This document shows positions 1 through 12,469 of a stretch of DNA of 64,000 nt, piece after piece; the first letter of the stretch is position 1; each line of letters opens with the position of its first letter. The notes below the pieces were generated by a model. It ran no database searches. It had not been told where the DNA came from and was given only the letters and a program-made list of their open reading frames with translations. The position numbers and the translations under genes are program-made. The stretch covers positions 62,001 through 126,000 of the forward strand of contig JARCOQ010000105.1 in NCBI GenBank assembly GCA_029207755.1, written 5' to 3'. Source of the stretch: Chamaea fasciata. Taxonomy: Eukaryota > Chordata > Aves > Passeriformes > Sylviidae.

Positions 1-570
1 TCTTTTCTCCTTTTTATCACAAGCAGAGAAGCTCCTGCAGCATTGCAAGTGCGTCTCCTAGCCCGGGAAGCGAGAAATCGTTTTAGGCGCATCTAGTGCT
101 CTTGGTGGCTGTATTCCATAGCTTTGCTTGGAGCAGCAGCCCCGCGTGCTTTCTGGGCTCTCCACAAGCAGAGAAGCTACTGCAGCAGCCGAAGTGCATC
201 TCCTAGCCCGGGAAGTGAGAAATCACTTTAGGCAGCTCTAGTGCTCTCGAAGGTTGTCTCTGTAGCTTGGCTTGGAGTGGCAGCCCTGTGTGCTTTCTGG
301 GTCTCCATAAGCAGACAGGCTACCGCTGCAGCGCAAGTGCGTCTCCCAGCCCAGGAAGCGAGAAACTGCTTTTTCAGCAGATCTAGTGCTCTTCCCAGCT
401 GTTTCTTGTGGCTTTGCTTGGAGCAGCAGCCCTGCGTGCTGCCCGTGCTCTCCACAAGCAGAGAAGCTTCCACAGCAGCGCAAGTGCGTCTCCTAGCCCG
501 GGAAGCAAGAAATCACTTTAGGCAGCTCTAGTGCTCTCGGAGGCTGTCTCTGTAGTTTTGCTTGGAGCTG
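1..570. repeat. ~145 bp tandem repeat, about four copies
   Basis: The phrase AAGCAGAGAAGCT or a close variant recurs at about 21, 166, 309 and 456, giving spacings of 145, 143 and 147 bp. Each unit also carries CTAGCCCGGGAAG, TTTAGGCAGCTCTAGTGCTCT and GCTTTGCTTGGAG. Copies differ by scattered substitutions. The array starts before the window, so its true size is unknown. The open frames across it follow from the repeat and are not read as genes. Confidence 0.9.
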
Positions 571-2969
571 CAGTGGCATTTGTTAGGGTAGGAGGGAATG
601 GTATCTATAGCTGAAGGCAAAGAGAGGTCAGGGCATGTAATTGGCTGCTAATGTAGGTAATGCTAATTTGTTCATCTTTGCAAACTGCTTGACGAGTTGT
701 TCCTTTCTTGGCTTCTGGGGATTTGTATCAACTAGAAATGCATGTGGTCAGTATTTACAGATGATGTTACATGGCCTGTTGGTAAAGGAAGCATAGCAGT
801 TTATATGGCATTCTGCAGAAAAGTGGCGAGTCTTACGTTCCTCAATTCTTAACAAAAATTAACAAAATCCTGAAAATAGGTTTTGCAAAACGCCAATTTT
901 TTCCCCCTATTACTAGAGATCAGCATAGTGACTTTAAGAAAGTAAAGGTTACCTATTTTTCTCCAAGAGCATCAAGTGCTTTTGATCAGTGTTTGTGTGC
1001 ATCCATTATCCCTGTTCTTCTTTGGAGAACTTTCGCAATACTCAGATGATCTGTGTAGGCTGTAGACTGCAGTGGTGGACTGACTTAAAGGCTTCCACCT
1101 GAAAGAAGATGTTGTCCACATTTTGGGTTTTTCTTTGTCTGAATCTTTAAGGTCCAAAGGGTAAAATTCCAAGCTGTTTGAGGAACTCCAAAATAAGATA
1201 TGACCAAGTACTTGTTTTTCATCACCTTAGTCACTACTGATTGTTTAGTCAAGTTATCCTGTGCATTGGATTTAATTGACTAGTTAAGCATGTACATCCA
1301 GTACCTACCTCCTCAATTACCTTCCTAGAAGGGTTTGACTGGGGAACAAGTTCTGAAGGCAAATATTTGGTATACTAAAAGTAGAATTTAGGAGTTGATT
1401 GCAGAGCACAGCATGCATAAATGGTTAAGAAGGATGCATCTTTTTCTGTTCCCTCTATGCTTGTTCTCATTTGAAATACTAAACATTCTGCAGGTTGGTT
1501 TGGGTTGGGTTGGGGGGTGGGGCCATGATGGAGGAGGATGTGGGTGTGTTTTATTTTTATTTCTAGAACAGTGTACAAAGAACTTTTTACACTATAGTGT
1601 TCAAAGAATAGTGTACAAAGTGACCCAAACCAGCAGTAGGAAACAATGCACATGTAAAACAAGGTCAGGTGTTTCACTCCAACAAGGTGATTGTCCTTCA
1701 CAGAAATGTAGTCACATACTTACAGCATACTAGAAGGGATGACCTTTTTCTGTCCCAAATCAACCAGTGAAATACTCTGGCTCTTGATTTAAACCCCCAA
1801 GCCAGCTGTGTTTCAGGCTGCAGAAGCTGCAGCTGGTGTGTCAGAGGCAGGGTGCAGCCCTGGTTGCAGCCATCAGTGCCCGGGGTCCCCTGTGCCTCCA
1901 TGCTGGGGCTAGATCTGCCTCCTTCCACCCCTGGTAGCCTTAGGGATACAGCACACTACTTCATCTGCTTTAAAAAAAACCCAAACAAACACACAAACAG
2001 CCCACTGTAAAAATATGCAAGTCTTCAAACTACTTACCAGTGCTTGCTTGGAGCTTGTTGATGAAGCAAATGTTTTTTAGGTAAACTGGTATTGCTGGTA
2101 CTACTTTTAGATAAGGTTCTTCAGCTTCAGAAGGGAAGGGATGGTGGTCGTGTACCCTTGAGGAATGTTGAAAACAGTGAGACTGCTCAGGCATTTCAAG
2201 GTAGCCAGAAAATGGGTGTAGCAGTGGTTCCACTCTGTGCAGTAGCCTTAAGTCATGTAGTGACTGGCACTTCAGTGGGAATGTCACATTGATACCAAGA
2301 GATTGTGTCATGATGTGTTGCATGACAGCAAATTGGGCCCAAATTATACCGATTTGGACTGAGATGGACAGGCCACCTTCACTTAACCTGGCAGAGATGT
2401 AAGTCAATGATGTTTTAAAAGCAGCCCTAAAAAGCTGTCCCTTTGGGCTGTTGCAACTGTGCAAAGCTCTGTTGACAGGTCATTGGAATCAGCTGTAGGA
2501 ATCTAATTGCAGTTTGACACTTCACCAGTCTGCATCACTAGGAGGCTTAATGGTTAGATTGAGAGGTGGTGCACATTTTTTTCAGAGTAACGGCCCAGTG
2601 AATAGCAGCATTCACTACCATGACTGCTGTTGTGGCCTTCAAGAGAAATGGGCTCGGCTTAGCACTGTGTGAGAATTCTTGGTTCATTCTAACAGAACCT
2701 CCTTGGTTCTGTTGGTTTGGTTTCATAGCTGGAGCATAGGCACAGCATTGGAAACAATCCCTAGGGCAGAAGTGGAACATATCCAGAGCAGAGGACTTAA
2801 CTGTCCTTCAGCAGCACAATCTAAATGAGTGTAGTCTAACTGGGGGAGTGCTGACCATGAGTGCTATCAGATTTTTGAAAAGTTCTTATTTCTGTCAAAA
2901 CAAGAAAGAAGGAAAGTGATGAAGATGAAATCCTTTCCTCTTAAATCTGCCTACCCAACAGCTTCAGGG
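571..2969. other. No gene recognised
   Basis: AT-rich sequence with short open frames only. I see no protein family, no splice-consistent exon series and no clear repeat, apart from a GT-rich patch near 1500-1550. Confidence 0.5.
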
Positions 2970-2975
2970 GTAGTT

Positions 2976-3653
2976 TGTAGGATCATCCGTGGATGGCAGG
3001 GAGAAGGAATTCTGCTGACCTGAGATATTCTAGAATACGTGGTTTTATTGCATGGGTTGTGGGTAAAAAGGGCCTTGCCTTCAGCCACCAGCCTCGGCTG
3101 AAGGGAAGTCCCAGAGAGAGCGAGAGGATGGACAAGGGGGTATGAGTTAAGAGAGAAGGGAGCCAAGTGGCAGGGGTCAGAGAGCAGGGGGAGGAGGTAA
3201 GAGTTAAGAGAGGTAGAAGTAAGAGCTCAAAGATGTAGAAGAGAGCAAGGTCCTTGTTACAATGCATTATATCTCTTTTTGTGATGAATATTCTAATTTA
3301 CAGTGACCAACCAATACAAGACACAAAATCCTATAGAATCTACATATAGCCTGTAAGAACTACTACATTACCATACTATATTATATTTTAAACTCTAAAA
3401 ACTACTCTTTAGACTTTTCTGTTTTGCTGCATTGACCTTTGGATCCCTTAGCCAGCAGAAAGGTATTGTTCAATCAAAAGGGATTCTCCTTCAGCTCGCT
3501 AGGCTATTCTTTTCAAGTTATATAGTAACTAAGACTCGGTCCTACAGCTCAAAGTAAGCTTCCATTTCTATTTTGATTATAGGTTTGATATTTTCAGAAT
3601 CTTTTGCTAAACAATCATATTTATAAGGTTTCCCTGATTCATCTTCCCCAACA
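2976..3653 (-). mobile_element. Solo ERV LTR with 6 bp target-site duplication
   Basis: The element begins TGTAGGATC and ends CCCCAACA on the + strand. It is flanked by GTAGTT at 2970-2975 and 3654-3659. Read on the minus strand it starts TGTTGGGG and ends CCTACA, with a poly(A) signal (ATGCAATAAAACCACG) near 3050. It shares sequence along its length with the element at 10130-10665. A 6 bp duplication is typical of class II (ERVK/alpha-like) integration. No internal genes remain, so it is a recombined solo LTR. Confidence 0.85.
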
Positions 3654-3659
3654 GTAGTT

Positions 3660-4759
3660 GTAATGTGTACTCAGCTATTTTAGCACTGAACGGATATTGG
3701 AGCCACCTAAGAGAGAGCTTTCCTATGGAGTACTGTAAAACTGCCATAATGGTAACCAGTTTCCATACAGTAGTTTGAGCACAGAGGTAATAGATGTATG
3801 AGCTTGGATATTTAACCCTGACTGGCTCAAGAGCCAGTGTTGACCTTTGTGTTTTAAATCTAGTCTTAGAGCATTGCAGAGATCACTGTTGTGACAAGGG
3901 GATGCTGATTCATACATAAACTGGAGATGCTTTCATGATATCTTCAACTAGCTTTGAAAACCTATGAATATCTGGTATGCTGGAACTTGAGAGACATGGC
4001 CAAGGTTTCCCCAAACATTTTGTAATATCATGCTATAGCTTTCATTCCTGAAGAAATAGCATTGAGCATATTTCTGGCAAAATGCTGAAAGAATAAGCTA
4101 AAAAGAAAAAAATCCTTTACTGGGAAGGATGGAAAAAAATGAGATGCATTTATTTGAGTTAAAATTACTGTGGACCAGGCCCAAATATATTTCACAATAA
4201 ACACAACTGATTTTGAGAAAAGGAGGAATTTCTTAGCTGCAGAAAAGCAGGAATTTCTTAGCTGCTTGTGTTTCAGTTCATTTGTATTCCTCGTCCTTGC
4301 CCTTTCATTTTCACTATAAAACATTCCTCAGGCTCAGTGAGCAGACGTGAAATAGGTTCTGTGCATCCTTGTAATTCAAGTGGTCAGGATCAGACAGATT
4401 TCTACAATAAAAAGATACAATTAAAACTGGGACATAGCCTACAGTGGGAACTACTGTGATTTTTCTTCTCTCAAAACATTTTTCCACTTGAAATTGATCT
4501 CTGTAGAAAACTTTAAACATTCTGCTACTCCTGAGAGTGATTAATAAAAGAAACCTGGGGTATTTATTGTGTGACAATGGTGTCCCTGCTGTGAACCTTT
4601 GTTCCTAGCTCACTGACCATTATCTCACACCCATGATCCAGAATGTAGGCACATACATACCCAACAGTTTTTTCTTGCCTACTTGACTTTTTAAATTTTT
4701 ATTATGTGATTATTGCATTCATTTTGTCAATAATATCTGAAATAATTTACCAGGCAGTT
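3660..4759. other. No gene recognised
   Basis: AT-rich sequence with no convincing coding or repeat signal. A short duplication, GGAATTTCTTAGCTGC, occurs twice near 4225-4265. Confidence 0.45.
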
Positions 4760-5175
4760 TTGGATAGAAGACAAATATGTAGCAGACAAGAAAAGTCTCA
4801 TAGAGTAAGTAGAAGGCCTTTGCTCACTTTGTTCACTCTTGCTCTCTGATAATTCACGAAAAGTACTCTGAGAAACGTACAGGTGGCATGAAAGACAAAA
4901 AAGTTATATAACCAGAAAACAAGTTATGTAACTCCACATGAACACTGCATGATCAGAGAGCTTACTGGTTAAAGTACAAGTGAACAGGAACAAAGGTAGT
5001 GGCAGACAGCCAATTAATGTTTTAGTTTGCAAAAATGCTAATAAATATCATTTTAGCCAGAGTATTCTTAGCACAGTATAAAAGCTTGGCATTGTACTAC
5101 AGGAAATAAAGTCTTGCATTATGGCAATAAAGTTGATTCTCTTTGGAACAAGAACCAAGAGGATCTGTGTTTTCA
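4760..5175 (+). mobile_element. Old LTR, same family as 15605-16011
   Basis: Shared blocks with the later copy include CATGATCAGAGAGCT followed by ACTGGTTAAAG, AACAGGAACAAAG and AGTGGCAGACAGCCA. A TATA-like GTATAAAAGC lies near 5077, and AATAAAG motifs follow at about 5105 and 5127. Ends are approximate and I found no target duplication. It is more diverged than the second copy. Confidence 0.65.
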
Positions 5176-6821
5176 TTTATCATTGCTACATGAATACATA
5201 TATTTTACTCCTAGAAATCTGAAAGTGAGTTCTATTTAACAGCAGTTTGTGAGAAGTATAGCAATCAAGCCTTAAATATGCCAATCTATGTAAATAAACT
5301 CATATTATCAGTCAATCTCTTCAATATATTAATGTGTTTATATGTGACTTTATTCCTATATAAGAGATGAAACTATAGTCATTTTTTTTTTATTTATACT
5401 AACCAAAGTTTTAATTTACATTCACGGAGTTGGGGATGTACTTAAGTCCTTGTGTACCTAAGACTTCCTTTACTATCCAGTGTGTGTTATGCCCCCAAAG
5501 CAAGCACCACCGCTCCAAGTGATGCTGTTACTGCTGATTTCATTAGTTCTTTTATCAAGCTTCTCATTATTAAAATAGTTTTGAGAAAAAAGGCATGTTT
5601 AACTGAGAAATAATTCTTTTTGTACAGCTGGTAATTACTAGGAAAGTATATAATAGCTGGGAACAAATTGGTTTGAGAATTCATGAAAGAGGTAAAGACT
5701 ATTCTGTTATTCTCAGAATTCAGATCGTATGATTTATCAGGCATCTGCCGTGAAAATATGATTAAAATGTTAAAAGCTGTTTGTAGCAGTGCATCCCCCA
5801 CCTTAACAGGTGTTTGCATATTAGGAAAGAGTTTAAGTTTCACCCCTGATCTTATAAGGAAAAAGAACCTGGAACTTCAATGCTCTTCTCACCATAATTG
5901 GCCCAAGACCAAGACAAAAGCACCTGTTGGATCCTTGAGCTGTACCTTAAGAACTGTAGCTATTTCTATTGGGCAGCATGCCAAAAACCCCTCTTTGATC
6001 ACTGAATACTTAAGGGAGAGCACGGAGATTTTCAGGGCATTTTTGGCGTGTCTTAGGTGTAAGGGACCTCCCTGCACTGTGCATGGCTTACTCTTTTGTT
6101 TTGTATGGTTTGTTATTTTTGTCTTTATTAAAACCTTTTGCTTTTCCAAACACCTCCGATCATGCTGCCTGGCTATTTTTTATAAGCCATTTTCTGAGGC
6201 TGCGGGCAACCCTCAGTGTAATGCACCTTCATGGGGCTAATAACACTCTGGCCCCACACACAAATGCATCAGCTGTTGTCTTAAGGAAAACATAATTTTA
6301 AATTAATTCATTAAAATTGAATTAAAATTTTGTATGCTGGTAGGACTAATTTTTAGGAAAACTAAAAAGAGGACATAACCCACAGTAAACATATATGTGT
6401 ATATGTACATATATAGATGGACAGGTGTGTGTATACATGTGTAGATATAAATGTACACACATATGTACTGTTTATTTTGAATGCCAGGCAAAAGAAAAGC
6501 AGGACTTTATTTAAATTCTACAATCCATTTTCTGAAGAGGATTATCTCAGAGCACCTACTAGCAAGCTAATTTCTCTCTTGGTGTGGTGTTCTCATGCCT
6601 GTGAAGTAGGTGCATGAATTACTAATTTTTTATCTTGAAGGTTCATGCCTATATTCTGGAAATAACATCACAAAAACTCAAGGAATGTCAGGTCAGACTG
6701 AAAACAACACTGAAAAGATAAACCAAAAAAGTAAAAAATGCAGTTGTATAGATCAAACCCTCTCTATGTGTATATGTGAATAGGCTTTTTACCTTGCAGT
6801 TAACTGGAACTTTTCTTTCTG
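5176..6821. other. No gene; possible LTR piece and TATATG-rich tract
   Basis: A segment around 5930-6200 has an LTR look: a promoter-like stretch followed by TTATTAAAACCTTTTGC near 6126. Its ends are not definable. A TATATG/TACACA low-complexity tract lies at about 6390-6470. No gene is supported. Confidence 0.35.
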
Positions 6822-6825
6822 AAAT

Positions 6826-7592
6826 TGTGATAGATAAGAATTGTTATGAAGTTATAAGTTGTTGGTTATAGAGTTGTAATGTTTTGTTAAATTTAGTTCA
6901 AGAGTTATAATGCTGTTTGGCAGTTTTGTCCACTCTGTATCCCTTACCCCAAAATCCCACTTAGCTGATTCTGTCGCCTTTCCGTCGAGTCAAGCCGTTG
7001 CTGCTCCCTGGCATCACCGCTCCCTGGCATCACCGCTCTCCATTTCTGCTGCTGCTTTACCTGCCTGCATCCTGCCTGCACCCAGCCTGTCCCATTGGCT
7101 TGTTCCCTGCTTGCTCCACTTCCTGTCAGATCCTCTTCCTACTTCCTGCTGACAACCAGCCTGTCAGTCAGGCTGCTGCTGCCACCCTTATGGGAATTAA
7201 AAGAGTCCAGCTGCATGATGGGACCATATCAACACCAAGAGCCCCTGGCCGAAACGAGGCAACTCAAAGTTTAAATCTGCCAAAGACAGCACTGGACTGA
7301 CCATACACAAGGGTATTCATGCCGAGGGTTTTCATAAGCTTTTGTATCTCACCATAACTCACAAAGTACTTAAAGAGCAAGACACCCCTGGACTCCATGA
7401 GCCAAGAGAGTTCTTTGAAACCCCCGCGAGGCAAGAGCTCCCACTCTGCAGCACGGGCAGCAAAGTGGATTGCACCTCTTCCTCAGCGGTGTGGACGAAA
7501 GGGAGCAGCACCTGCGTAGGCCACCCCTCGAGACCCTGTTTAATAATAAAGGCATTTAAAGGAGGAAACTGTGTCTCCTGCCATTTGTAACA
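6826..7592 (+). mobile_element. Solo LTR-like element with 4 bp flanking repeats
   Basis: The element starts TGTGATAGATAAG and ends CCATTTGTAACA. AAAT occurs directly outside both ends (6822-6825 and 7593-7596). AATAATAAAGGC near 7543 serves as a poly(A) signal, followed by a short U5-like tail. An internal direct repeat, CTCCCTGGCATCACCG, occurs twice near 7004-7035. Four AT-rich flanking bases can match by chance, so the ends are moderately supported. Confidence 0.55.
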
Positions 7593-7975
7593 AAATGAAC
7601 AAGATTTTTCCCATTATTTTGTAACTGATTGATACATTTATCAGAATATGAATCCAGTGGCATTGGCTTTTAGAAGGTTGTGGGCAAGGACTGAATTCCT
7701 TTTCACAAATAGGTTTCTGAAAAGGTATAGGAAGGAAGTCTGGATGTTCTTATACAAAATATATAGGTCCATGGAGCATTGCTGTTATCTGCTCTTGAAG
7801 CGTTAATGTTTTCCTTTGGTAGGTTCATAAAAAAGAATTTGCATTAACTACAAGTGCATGTTAAGTGTAACCTTGTTAAAACCAAAGAAGAGCCTTTATT
7901 GAAATTAGTAAATATTTTCAGTAGTGAATTCTGTATGGTTAAGAAATAAGGAGTGAATAAAATCATCAGATAAGC

Positions 7976-8215
7976 TTAGAGAAGGCAAGTTGTAAACCAG
8001 CTCAACAGTAAGGAATGCATGCAGGTTGAACAAATGTTCAACCACATGTTGAGCAAATTCCTACTTTCAGCAGCTGCTCTTACAGCAAAAGGCTCTAGAA
8101 GTAAAAGCCAGTGCAGGGCTGCACCTTCTGCTTTCCTCACGTAAGTGACAGCAAACTCACCCAATCACTGTCCTTCCCTTCTCCACTGCATCTACGATTG
8201 TATTCTCTGCATCTC
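7976..8215 (-). repeat. Fragment of the dispersed repeat found at 57 kb
   Basis: The reverse complement matches 57,124-57,300 over a GTAGATGCAGTGGAGAAGGG-like start, GGTGAGTTTG, TGACTTACGTG and TTTTACTTCTAGAGC. The same family occurs at 10,850-11,780 and 57-62.8 kb. Confidence 0.7.
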
Positions 8216-8312
8216 AGAATCTAAAGGCAAGGCACAATTGCTTCCACAGAAGGCTGGAAGAGGAACACGTAGCAGGACAAGTAGCTGTCATTGAACTGCT
8301 TCCTCGTGACTT

Positions 8313-9130
8313 GCTGTTATGGGTTAACACAGTTTGGTTTTTAGTTGAAAAGGAATACGGAATAGTGCCCTGCCAGAACCCAGAATTCTTTGGAAAGGAC
8401 AGGGACCTATCAGGGGCCAGTTCTTGGATTGACATTTGGTTTGACCACTGAGAAAAATGGAATGCGACATTTGGTAACACCCATATAAAGGTGGGACTGG
8501 GTGCAAGGGCCCTCTCTTTCTCCCAGCTGGCTACCAGGTGACATCATGGGCAGACAAGGAGGGCCCAGCTTAGGCCCTGCTGCCCCAATGAGCCCTGGCC
8601 TGGCCGGCCAGGAGCCGCTGCCCATGGGGTGGGGTGGCCCCACCAGCTGAGCCCCTTTTCCCCTGGCTGCCAGCAGGGGAGAAGGGAGGCTGCAGCTCAG
8701 GGCTGGCCGTGTGCCAGGGGCCGTGCCAGTGGGGGGCCTGGCCATGGCTGAGCCCAGTGACAGCTAGCAGCAGGGGCGGGGAGGAAAGCCCTGGCTGCTA
8801 ACATCTAAGGAGTACTAAGCTCACTTCGGCAGCTGCCCTTGCTGCCAGCCAGGGCTGGGGGAGGGATGTTCTTCCCCGCCCCACCCTGGGCCCCAGGGAG
8901 CAGCCAGCAGGGGAGAACAGCCAAGGCCATGAGATCAAGGGTGGAAAAGAAGGCATCCAGCAGCCACCCCCACCTGTATGGCTTTGTGATCTTTGTAACT
9001 GCCGCCTGGCAGAGATCATGTGACCACCGCAGGCCTGAGCAAGTTAACTCATTCCTGCCAGCAGATGGAACGTCCACAGCACAAGCCCTTCCCAGAGTGA
9101 GAACAGACAAAGTGATTGAAATGTAAAAAG
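8313..9130 (+). mobile_element. Possible LTR with GC-rich body
   Basis: A start TGTTATGGGTTAACACAG near 8317 is followed by a TATA box (TATAAA, 8484-8489) and a GC-rich stretch of about 600 bp. No matching end or target duplication was located. The open frames on both strands are compositional. Confidence 0.35.
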
Positions 9131-9239
9131 ACACAGCATGAGATTGAAGTCACTGAAGAGAGTAAAAAGACTATTTAGAACAAAGGAGGAGGAGTAGCCT
9201 AATTTGGCTGGACATCTCTAGTAAACGATGGAGAATGGA

Positions 9240-9725
9240 CTATTTCTTTTTTTTTCCTGTAACATATGAATGCTCTTGGGGAATGTAAAGTTCTAGTTAA
9301 AAGTGATACGATATAGCAGAATTTCTTAGAGAAGGTGGACATGATTTGTATTTAGACTGTAATTGAATCACCTAGACTGGGCCTCATCATTGAGGCCTGT
9401 AGGAGTTAGTGGCGGAGGTAGAAATTCAGTGCCAAGTGTATGGCGCAGTTGGAATTACAGTTTAAGGTGTTAGCAAGGGACAGAGGGTTTTATAGTAGTT
9501 AGCAAGTACAGTAATTAGTGTGGACACAGTAGCTGCCTTAAGAGTTTGTTCAACAATAGGTGTTTGCATTCTTCCCTGTGCTGTATGCCAATAAGAATAC
9601 ACCTGTGAATGTAAACTATGTAGAAGTGTATAAAACCTGCCATTTTAGATGGAATAAATGGAGAACGTAGCATTAATCATACTGGTTGGATCTGCGTTTT
9701 GCTCTCGCCCAAACTTCCCATTATT
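9240..9725 (+). mobile_element. LTR-like element (TATA and poly(A) signals)
   Basis: TATAAA at 9629-9634 and AATAAA at 9653-9658 are spaced as in a compact LTR, followed by a U5-like TGGTTGGATCTGCGTTTTGC. The upstream part resembles U3 in composition only. Ends are uncertain. Confidence 0.45.
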
Positions 9726-10129
9726 TTAGGGTTCCCTCACTAGTATACAATGCTCTTTGCTCTTAAGGAAAAGGACATTGTTTAGTTTTTGAGATGATGA
9801 TTTTGGAGACAGAAGAAAAGAATCTCTGTTTTATATTAGAGGAGGCACCCTTAAAGAATACCCTTAATAAGCAGACATTGACCCATATGAAGTGTTGGGA
9901 AGGCTGCTAATGGGTAGGATTTCACAGTTTGCAGAGGTTCCTTTCAGGCCACTGCAGATTTGTGGCATGGAAGCCACCAGAGGACTGTTCCTCTTCTGGC
10001 AATGTCTCCTTCATAGGACTCTAGGAGAGACTCCTCTCCCCAAAGAACTATGAAAGACTATTTTAAATGGTGAAACTGACTGAAAATTACAGGTTTTGTC
10101 TCTTTTATGTTTTATGTGAGAAAGTGAAT

Positions 10130-10665
10130 TGTAGGAGCATCCATCGACGGCAGGGAGAGGGAACTCTGGAGACCAAGGAGGCTCTTGGAACACGTGGTTT
10201 ATTGCATGGGTCGTGGGTGAAAGAGCCTTGCCTTCAGCCACCAGCCTCGGCTGAAGGGGTGTCCCCAAGAGAGAGGGCTAGCTCCTTGTTACAATGCATT
10301 ATATCTCCTTTTGTGTTGAATATTCTAATTTACAGTAACCAACTGGCATAAGATTCAAATCCTACAAAATCTACATACAGCCTATGAGAACCTCTATATT
10401 ACCATATCACTGTATTCTAAACCTAAAAGGCTACTTTCTTATCTACCTTTCCCCTGATACCTTGGTGGGGCTACACCCTTGAGCCCCTTGGTGTCCCTTT
10501 GTTTGCTATTATCAAACCCATCTCTAGCTAATCACTGTCTTCCTGCCTTGCCATGCTTACACCTCAAAGATTGCTTTCATTTCTATTTCACTCACAGACT
10601 TTATATTTTCAGAATCTCTTGCCAAGCAATCATATTTGAAGGCTTTTCCTATATCTTTCCCAACA
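10130..10665 (-). mobile_element. Solo ERV LTR with 6 bp target-site duplication
   Basis: Same family and strand as 2976-3653. It begins TGTAGGAGCATCC, ends TTTCCCAACA, and is flanked by GTGAAT at 10124-10129 and 10666-10671. The minus-strand poly(A) signal is TGCAATAAACCACG. It is about 140 bp shorter than its sister, missing a purine-rich piece that the other carries at about 3110-3240. Confidence 0.88.
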
Positions 10666-10849
10666 GTGAATTGTTAGTGGGGAGGAGGAGTGCTTTGAAA
10701 GTTTTCATTTTGATTTTCATTTTTCCTTCTTCTTGTGTGTGTTAATAAGTCTATTTGTTTTATCTTTAAGCTTGAGCCTGCTTTGCCTCTCCTAATCCTT
10801 CTTCACAGGAGAAAAGGAGAGTAAACACTAATTTGGCAAACAGAATTCG

Positions 10850-11780
10850 GCGAACATAAAACCACTACACTTGCCAGTGTGTATTTGGCTGGATGGGTAT
10901 TGGCAGCCATGCTGTTTTTATACTCTATATGCTGCACACACCAGCCCAGTGTTCTGAGGCTTCGTTGTTCGCCTTTTGTAACCTGTGGCACTTTCATTCT
11001 CCCAGAAGCGAATGGTTGTCTACTTCACACACAGAACACTGCCAGCAGCGAAGCACTCCTAAGCATTGCTTCTGCTGAAACACAACTGGGCCATGCACTT
11101 TCCTTCTACATACTAGATATCTCATCATTCTGCCTTTCTTGTCTGAATCTAAACGGAAAGCTTCTCAGCTACATCTCACCTAGATTACTGCACCTAGACA
11201 TCAAGCTTGCCCGGAACTTGTATTTGCACCATATTCAAGGGACAGTCCTTTGTTTTACAACATGCAAAGTGCCACCAGATCGCTGTGCTCTTTGCACGGT
11301 TCTTCTCTGCTTGAATACCACCGAGCAAATTACAGCTTTGCAAGGACTAAAGACATGGAGAGACGTCCACAGAAAAAATGTGCCCAGACAAAAATGTGTA
11401 CTTCATGTCCCCTTTTTGTTGCCCAGACTGTGGTGCTCTGTTGAATGCCTCAGATGTAGAATGACTTACCCGGCAAGGGCTTCTTTGCTGCCACATTTCA
11501 CTGAGCCAGAGACACATGGACAGTTTAGACCTCTGAAACAAAAAAGATATGAGTGTACACTTAAGCTGAGGAAAAACTGTGCACAACACACAGTGATGTG
11601 TGTAGTATACATGCTGTAAAGTGGCAAAGCTGAATGCCACTGTCACTTTCAGTTCTGTCTGGATCACCTAAGGCAAAGAATGGAGCGGCAGGAGCACCGG
11701 GCTTGCCTGAGCAGCGTACCAAATTGCAGTGGTCCTGGAAAAGCTCATTCACAATCAGAGTCAGATGAGCTTTCTCTTGC
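10850..11780. repeat. Dispersed repeat copy, inverted relative to 57.5-58.4 kb
   Basis: The reverse complement aligns with 57,520-58,440 through many blocks, for example TCAAGCAGCAAGA, AATGAGCTTTT, CCAGACAGAACTGAA, AGCATTGCTTCTGC and GGGCCATGCACTTTCCTTCT. By eye, identity is roughly 70-80%. The + strand is open from 10,879 to 11,619 (246 codons), and the minus strand is open from 11,667 to 11,347 (106 codons). Both frames have partial counterparts in the 57-58 kb copy. I do not recognise the predicted proteins: they are Cys- and Leu-rich with no domain I can name. This may be a non-coding repeat with few stops, or an old coding element. Confidence 0.75.
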
Positions 11781-11867
11781 TGCTTGAAAAAGTATCATGT
11801 CGCTATTGAACTTCATCTCAAAACGTGGTAATAGTCTCTTTCTTATATCTGAAGTGTTGCAGAGTCC

Positions 11868-12462
11868 TTTACCTCAAAATCACACCAAATCACTCCAAAA
11901 TCACAGGAAATCACCACAAAATTGGCACTGGCACCCTCAAAAACCCCCAAAATCACCCCAGTACCCCCCAAAATCACCACAAAAACTACCCCATGATCAC
12001 CCCAAAAATCACCCCAAAATCGCTTCAAAAATCACCACAAAATTGCCCAAAATACCACCAAAATTACACCAAAACCTCAAAAACTGCCCCAAATATCACC
12101 TCAAAAATTGCCCCCAAAACCCCAAAACAATCCCCAAAATAACCCCAAAAATCATCCCCAAATTGCTACAACATCTTCTGAAATGACCCAAAATCGCTGC
12201 AAAATCAGTTTAGGTACAATGAAAAATCACAATATATTCGTCCAAAAATGACCCCAAGATCGCACCAAAAATCATCCCAGAAACCTTAAAAATGAACCCA
12301 AAATCACTTGAAAATTTGCTTTGGCACCCCAAAAAATCATTGCAAAATCACTCCAAGATCAATCCAAAACTCACCCTAAATTGGCTTCAGCACCCCCAAA
12401 AATCAACCCAAAATCGCCACAAAATTGCCTTAAAGGCACCTGAAATCACCCCAAAATCTGCT
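11868..12462. repeat. CAAAATCACC minisatellite
   Basis: A 10-12 bp unit of the form CCAAAATCACCC, with variants CCAAAATTGC and CCCCAAAATCG, repeats for about 600 bp. Long open frames rich in P, K and N on the + strand are by-products of the repeat. Confidence 0.92.
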
Positions 12463-12469
12463 GGGCTGG

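Noticed and set aside
6390..6470. Alternating TATATG/TACACA tract as a regulatory element
   Set aside because: Simple-sequence DNA; nothing beyond composition supports a function.
11797..12186. Pro/Lys/Asn-rich frame near 12 kb
   Set aside because: It is a translation of the CAAAATCACC minisatellite.
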